In this document: piece by piece, positions 59,755 through 64,000 of the stretch | Position numbering within the stretch: the stretch's first letter is position 1 | How the letters are laid out: each line of letters begins with the position of its first letter | Source of the DNA: Candidatus Latescibacterota bacterium | GTDB taxonomy: Bacteria > JAAXHH01 | Reading direction: 5' to 3' | Assembly (NCBI GenBank): GCA_022822725.1 | Contig: JAJEAN010000007.1 | Span: 383,435-447,434, forward strand | Length of the DNA stretch: 64,000 bases | The notes under the pieces: generated by a model | Seen by the model: the letters and a program-made list of their open reading frames with translations, nothing else | What the model was told of the DNA's origin: nothing | Database searches by the model: none | Program-made: the position numbers and the translations under genes

Positions 59755-61971
59755 ATGGACATACTCACCGGTACCATCGAGCGCATCACCTACCAGAGCG
59801 AAGAGACCGGTTACACGGTCGCGCGGTTGCGCGCCGAACCGGACGCCTGCCGGACCGCCGAAAACCTGGCGCGCGCGGCCACGCGGGACGGCCTGCTGAC
59901 CGTCACTGGCGAACTGGCGAAGATCGCGCCGGGCGAGCGCGTCGAAGTCGCGGGGTTCTGGGTAACCCACAAGCAGTACGGCAAGCAGTTCAAGATCGTC
60001 GAATCGAAATCGATCCAGCCCACGACCACGGACGGTATTCGAAAATACCTGGGTTCGGGGCTCATCAAGGGACTGGGTCCGGCAAAGGCCGCCATGATCG
60101 TCGATCACTTCGGCGAGGGCACGCTGGAGGTCATCGAGAAGACGCCCGGCCGGCTGTCCGAGGTGAAGGGCATCGCGAAAAAGACCATCGACGTCATACG
60201 GTCCGGCTGGGAGGAACAGAAGCACATCCAGGAGGTCATGCAGTTCCTGCTCGGACATGACGTCAGCATGGCCTATGCGGTGAAGATCTACAAGGCCTAC
60301 GGCAACGAGGCCATCGGGCAGGTCACGAAGAATCCGTACCGCCTTTCCACGGACATCTGGGGCATTGGCTTCAGGACCGCCGACAAGATCGCCATGAATC
60401 TGGGGGTGGATCCCGGCGCGCCCGCCAGGGTAGAGGCCGGCATCCGGTACGTCCTGGAGTCGCAGGCCGACGACGGACACGTATTCGTGCCGCTGGATAC
60501 CCTCACCGAGGAAAGCGCCGCCGTGCTCGATGTCGACGCCAAGACCATTCCGGCCGGCATCGAAGCCCTGGTCCGGGCCGAGGTCGTCCTTCGCGACGAG
60601 GACCGGGTCTATCTCCAGCCGCTCTACTACGCCGAGCAGGGCATCGCGCGAAACATCGCGCGCCTGGTCGACCATCCCCGCACTCCGCCACCCGCCGAAC
60701 GGATCGACGAACACATCCTGCACATCGAGAAGGAGCGCAGCATCGTCTTCAACGCGGAACAGCGCGAGGCGATACACTCCTCGGCATCCCGCAGCGTCCT
60801 GGCGGTTACCGGCGGCCCGGGGACCGGCAAGACCACCTGCGTGCAGGGCATCGTGTACCTTTTCAACCGCGTGGGCGCGAAGGTGCTGCTGGCCGCGCCG
60901 ACGGGCCGGGCCGCGAAGCGGTTGTCGGAGGTGACCGGCGCCGAGGCGAAGACGATCCACCGGCTGCTCGAGTTCAATCCGGGACTGATGGAGTTCGGCC
61001 GCGACCAGGACAACAGGCTGGAAGCCGACCTGGTCATCCTCGACGAGTCTTCCATGGTGGATACGGCCCTGATGAACGCCGTGCTGCGAGCCGTGAAGAC
61101 CTCGGCCCGTTTCATCATGGTGGGCGACGTCGACCAGTTGCCTTCCGTGGGGGCGGGCAACGTCCTCCGGGACATGATCGACGCCGGCCGTCTCCCGGTG
61201 GTCCGCCTGACCGAGATCTTCCGCCAGGCAAGGGAGAGCAGCATCGTGATGAACGCCCACCGGGTCAACCGGGGCGAAATGCCGGACACGAAGAACAGGG
61301 ACCAGGGCGACTTCTTCTTCATTCACGAGCCGGATCCATCGGCCGGCGCGGAGCAGATCGCCGAGTTGTGCACGGACCGCCTGCCGCGCAAGTACGGACT
61401 CGATCCCTTCAACGACATCCAGGTGCTCACTCCCATGTACCGCGGCGACATCGGCGTGGATCAGCTCAACCGGAAGCTCCAGCAGGTGCTGAATCCGTCG
61501 GGGGCCTCGTTGAAGCGGGGCGACCGGGAACTGCGCGTGGGCGACAAGGTGCTGCAGACACGGAACAACTACGGGAAAATGACCTTCAATGGCGACATCG
61601 GCCGCATAGCGCACATAGACCCGGACGACCAGGCCGTGGACATCTCCTTCCAGGAATCCGTCCGGTACGATTACGGCGAACTGGACGAGTTGGTCCTGGC
61701 CTACGCCATCAGCGTCCACAAGAGCCAGGGCTCCGAGTATCCCGCCGTCATCCTGCCGCTCTACAGCACCCATTACATCATGCTGCAGCGGAACCTGCTG
61801 TACACCGCGCTGACCCGGGCCCGGGCGCTGGCCGTCCTCATCGGCACGCCCAAGGCCCTTGCCATAGCGGTGAAGAACAACCGGGTCGTCGAGCGTTACA
61901 CGGGGCTGCGGGAAGCACTGGGCGAGTTGATCGGCGACCGGACGGAAAGCCTTCCTGGCCTTGCGCCCTAA
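59755..61971 (+). CDS. recD2: ATP-dependent RecD2-like DNA helicase
   Basis: 5'-3' SF1B helicase of 738 residues, without RecBC partners in the window. The N-terminal RecD2-specific region includes helix-hairpin-helix-like motifs (LGSGLIKGLGPAKAAMIVDHFG, LSEVKGIAKKTIDVI). Walker A is GGPGTGKTT with K359, DESSMVD is motif II, GDVDQLPSVGAGNVL is motif III, and AISVHKSQGSEYPAVILPL with LLYTALTRARALAVLIG are the C-terminal motifs V/VI. Family length is normal. It probably has a role in DNA repair or replication fork handling. Close behind ndk, it may share its promoter. Confidence 0.95.
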   Translation: MDILTGTIERITYQSEETGYTVARLRAEPDACRTAENLARAATRDGLLTVTGELAKIAPGERVEVAGFWVTHKQYGKQFKIVESKSIQPTTTDGIRKYLGSGLIKGLGPAKAAMIVDHFGEGTLEVIEKTPGRLSEVKGIAKKTIDVIRSGWEEQKHIQEVMQFLLGHDVSMAYAVKIYKAYGNEAIGQVTKNPYRLSTDIWGIGFRTADKIAMNLGVDPGAPARVEAGIRYVLESQADDGHVFVPLDTLTEESAAVLDVDAKTIPAGIEALVRAEVVLRDEDRVYLQPLYYAEQGIARNIARLVDHPRTPPPAERIDEHILHIEKERSIVFNAEQREAIHSSASRSVLAVTGGPGTGKTTCVQGIVYLFNRVGAKVLLAAPTGRAAKRLSEVTGAEAKTIHRLLEFNPGLMEFGRDQDNRLEADLVILDESSMVDTALMNAVLRAVKTSARFIMVGDVDQLPSVGAGNVLRDMIDAGRLPVVRLTEIFRQARESSIVMNAHRVNRGEMPDTKNRDQGDFFFIHEPDPSAGAEQIAELCTDRLPRKYGLDPFNDIQVLTPMYRGDIGVDQLNRKLQQVLNPSGASLKRGDRELRVGDKVLQTRNNYGKMTFNGDIGRIAHIDPDDQAVDISFQESVRYDYGELDELVLAYAISVHKSQGSEYPAVILPLYSTHYIMLQRNLLYTALTRARALAVLIGTPKALAIAVKNNRVVERYTGLREALGELIGDRTESLPGLAP

Positions 61972-61992
61972 GATTCGGGCATGAAATACACC

Positions 61993-62020
61993 TTGACAGG
62001 GGTATAAGGCGTCCTATCTT
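61993..62020 (+). promoter_or_regulatory. Predicted promoter of the terminal OPT-like gene
   Basis: TTGACA (61993-61998) and TATCTT (62015-62020, 4/6) are 16 bp apart in the 181-bp gap after recD2. A leader of about 125 bases would precede the TTG start. Confidence 0.55.
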
Positions 62021-62152
62021 GTCCAATTTGTTATCCGAACATGCGGAAACTGGTGAATCCCCACAAAACTACGCCGATGTGTATACATTGTATCTACTTG
62101 GCGTACAATAGGTTGCGTGATTTAATGGCTGTACCGCTTCAGGAGGCGCGCG

Positions 62153-64000
62153 TTGTCCGTCCGTGAAGAGGAACTGAGGGAAGACAGTCCGGAACAGTAC
62201 CAGAATCCGGATACCGCTTTGTTCGGCGAAGCGGACGAACCCTACCTGCCGGGATTCAACCTGAAGACGGTCTGGGCCTGCCTGTTCGTCGGATTCGTCA
62301 TGCTGCCGGGATCGATCTATCTCAGCCTGGTGACGGGCGGGCAGACCGGCGCGGCGGACTGGGTCACCGTCATCCTGTTCCTCGAGATCGCGAAGCGCTC
62401 CCTCGTCAAGATGACCCGGCAGGAAATCATGATCCTGTACTGGGCCGCGGCCGGGCTGGCCGCCGCGGGGAACGCCATGAACACGGGCATCACCGGCGGC
62501 CCCTTCGCCCATCTGATCTGGGAGCAGTACTACAAGCAGTCGCCGGAAGCCACGGGCATCGCCACGCTGATCCCCACCTGGGTCGTGCCGACCCTGGACT
62601 CCACCGCGATGGCGAGCCGGACCTTCTTCCACATGGACTGGTTCGTGCCCGTCCTCGTCCTCACCGCGGTGACGGTCCTCTTTGCCATCAACTCCTATTC
62701 GATGGGGTACATCCTCTTCCGGGTCACCAACGACGTGGAAAGGCTGACCTTCCCCCTTGCGCGGGTGCACGCGGGCGGCGCCACGGCGCTGGCCGAGACG
62801 TCGCAGAACCGGGAGGGCTGGCGATGGCGGGCCTTCAGCATCGGGTCGGTGATCGGCGTATCGTGGGGACTGCTGTATGTGATGATCCCCATCCTGTCCA
62901 GCACGTTCCTGGTCACGCCCATTACCATACTGCCCATCCCCTTCATCGATTTCACCACCAGCCTCAAGGAAGTGCTGCCGGCGACCATGGTGGGCATAGG
63001 GACCGATCTCGGAACCCTCGTCGCCGGGTTCGTCCTGCCCTTCTGGGTCGTGATCGGCACCTTCGTGTCCTCCGCCCTGATCGCCTTTGTGGCCAACCCG
63101 GTGCTCTACCACAACGGCATCCTGACGACCTGGGAGCCCGGGATGTCGCTCATTCCGACCCAGATATCCAACAACATCGATTTCTGGCTCAGCTTCACCA
63201 TCGGCGCTTCCCTCGTCATCGGCATCGTGGGCTTCACCGCGACCATACGGGCCATAACGAAGTCCAACCGGGAGCGGCGGAACGACCCCGACCGGGCAAC
63301 GGGGGTGCGTACGACGCCGAAGGGCCGGGGCGACCTGCCGATCTGGCTCGTTTTCATCTTCTGGTTCGTCAGTACGGCGGGCTTCGTGATCATCCTCTAC
63401 ATCCTGATCCCCGACTTTCCCTGGTGGATCAGCGCCATTTTCGGATTCCTCTGGTCGCCGGTTTTTTCCTACATCGGGGCCCGGATGATCGGCATCACGG
63501 GTTCGCCCTACGGATCCTCCTTCCCCTTCGTCAAGGAAGCCTCGTTCCTGCTTTCCGGTTACCGGGGCGTCGACGTGTGGTTCGCGCCCATACCCATCTT
63601 CGAGCACGGGAAAGTGGCGGAAACCTTCAAGCAGCTGGATCTTACCAAGACGACCTTCGGCAGCGTGATCAAGCTGACCGCCATAACCACCATCCTGATG
63701 TTCGTGTGCAGCTTCATCTTCTACTCGCTCGTATGGAAGCTGAACCCGATCCCGTCGGCGGCCTATCCCTACGTGCAGAAGATGTGGCCCCTCAACGCGG
63801 CCATGCGGACCATCTGGGTGAAGTCCACCCTGCCCGGCGGCATCACGTTCATCTTCGACATCATCAAGATCGAGTACATCATCGCCGGCCTGGGCGTAAC
63901 GGGCGGGCTCTTCGGCCTGCTGACGCTGGTGGGCGCCTCGCCCCTCTTCTTCTACGGCCTGGTCGGCGGACTGGCCATGCCGCTCTGGCAGACCCTGCCG
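62153..64000 (+). CDS. OPT-like multipass membrane transporter, 3' end outside window
   Basis: An uninterrupted frame of 616 codons runs to the right edge, so the protein is incomplete. The TTG start at 62153 is placed by AGGAGG (62141-62146) 6 bp upstream and gives MSVREEELREDSPEQYQN, a charged N-terminus. At least ten hydrophobic helices follow, including FNLKTVWACLFVGFVMLPG near residue 40. GNAMNTGITGGPFAHLIWEQYY and YSMGYILFRVTNDVERLTFPLARVHAGG are notable; the latter parallels ERLTFPLVQVPLE in the protein at 26485-28425. An OPT/peptide-type transporter is inferred from this resemblance; the substrate is unknown. Confidence 0.75.
   Translation, partial: MSVREEELREDSPEQYQNPDTALFGEADEPYLPGFNLKTVWACLFVGFVMLPGSIYLSLVTGGQTGAADWVTVILFLEIAKRSLVKMTRQEIMILYWAAAGLAAAGNAMNTGITGGPFAHLIWEQYYKQSPEATGIATLIPTWVVPTLDSTAMASRTFFHMDWFVPVLVLTAVTVLFAINSYSMGYILFRVTNDVERLTFPLARVHAGGATALAETSQNREGWRWRAFSIGSVIGVSWGLLYVMIPILSSTFLVTPITILPIPFIDFTTSLKEVLPATMVGIGTDLGTLVAGFVLPFWVVIGTFVSSALIAFVANPVLYHNGILTTWEPGMSLIPTQISNNIDFWLSFTIGASLVIGIVGFTATIRAITKSNRERRNDPDRATGVRTTPKGRGDLPIWLVFIFWFVSTAGFVIILYILIPDFPWWISAIFGFLWSPVFSYIGARMIGITGSPYGSSFPFVKEASFLLSGYRGVDVWFAPIPIFEHGKVAETFKQLDLTKTTFGSVIKLTAITTILMFVCSFIFYSLVWKLNPIPSAAYPYVQKMWPLNAAMRTIWVKSTLPGGITFIFDIIKIEYIIAGLGVTGGLFGLLTLVGASPLFFYGLVGGLAMPLWQTLP

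Overview
The window is a 64-kb, gene-dense, GC-rich bacterial chromosome segment with no phage genes, transposases, rRNA operon or CRISPR array. I infer a free-living, marine or host-associated heterotroph of a deep, poorly cultured phylum, Latescibacterota-like or Poribacteria-like. The reasons are several Fe(II)/2-oxoglutarate (phytanoyl-CoA-type) dioxygenases, amidohydrolases, a sulfatase, two OPT-like multipass transporters, orphan solute-binding proteins and many Rieske/Fe-S proteins, mixed with ordinary housekeeping genes (tpiA, secG, polA, aceE, accD, purF, ndk, recD2). The phylum is an inference from gene content only. GTG and TTG starts are frequent and are usually supported by good Shine-Dalgarno (SD) sequences.

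Layout. 1-1.1 kb: end of tpiA, secG and tRNA-Leu(GAG). 1.2-4.6 kb (minus): a translationally coupled amidohydrolase, Rieske ferredoxin and solute-binding protein operon. 5-14.1 kb: aldo/keto reductase, CNNM/CorC protein, an SRPBCC plus YfcH-type epimerase pair, and three secondary transporters (AbgT, SLC13, APC). 14.3-18 kb: a 2OG oxygenase followed by a coupled flavoprotein and membrane polyferredoxin. 18-26.5 kb: AEC transporter, SDR, lipid kinase, a second solute-binding protein, AI-2E family permease, a decayed dCMP-deaminase-like gene, an unknown gene and a dioxygenase fused to HEAT repeats.

26.5-38.7 kb is a long minus-strand run: class V aminotransferase, acyl-CoA dehydrogenase, EtfB, EtfA, a membrane HdrD/GlpC-type Fe-S oxidoreductase, 2-oxoacid:ferredoxin oxidoreductase alpha and a beta-gamma fusion, sulfatase, and an OPT-like transporter. 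The middle genes form a plausible route from acyl-CoA oxidation through ETF to the membrane quinone pool, next to a ferredoxin-dependent oxoacid oxidoreductase.

38.9-51.2 kb: a second amidohydrolase, polA, two tandem paralogues that join a Rieske domain to a roughly 470-residue helical domain of unknown function, a Fic protein, a Tat-exported molybdopterin (sulfite-oxidase-type) enzyme, a VOC protein, a second PhyH dioxygenase and an unknown gene. 51.4-64 kb is mostly housekeeping: aceE, CnoX-like thioredoxin, cytidylate-kinase-like protein, purine nucleoside phosphorylase, accD, purF and ndk from divergent promoters, recD2 and a truncated OPT-like transporter.

A cross-cutting feature is the number of short direct-repeat arrays (most with periods of 12-25 bp) both between genes and, in frame, inside genes. 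They give an Asp-Ala-rich N-terminus in a solute-binding protein, a Gln-Pro-Ala tail in AbgT, a collagen-like Gly-X-Y stretch inside the oxoacid oxidoreductase, and a Gly-Pro-Asp tail in the nucleoside phosphorylase.
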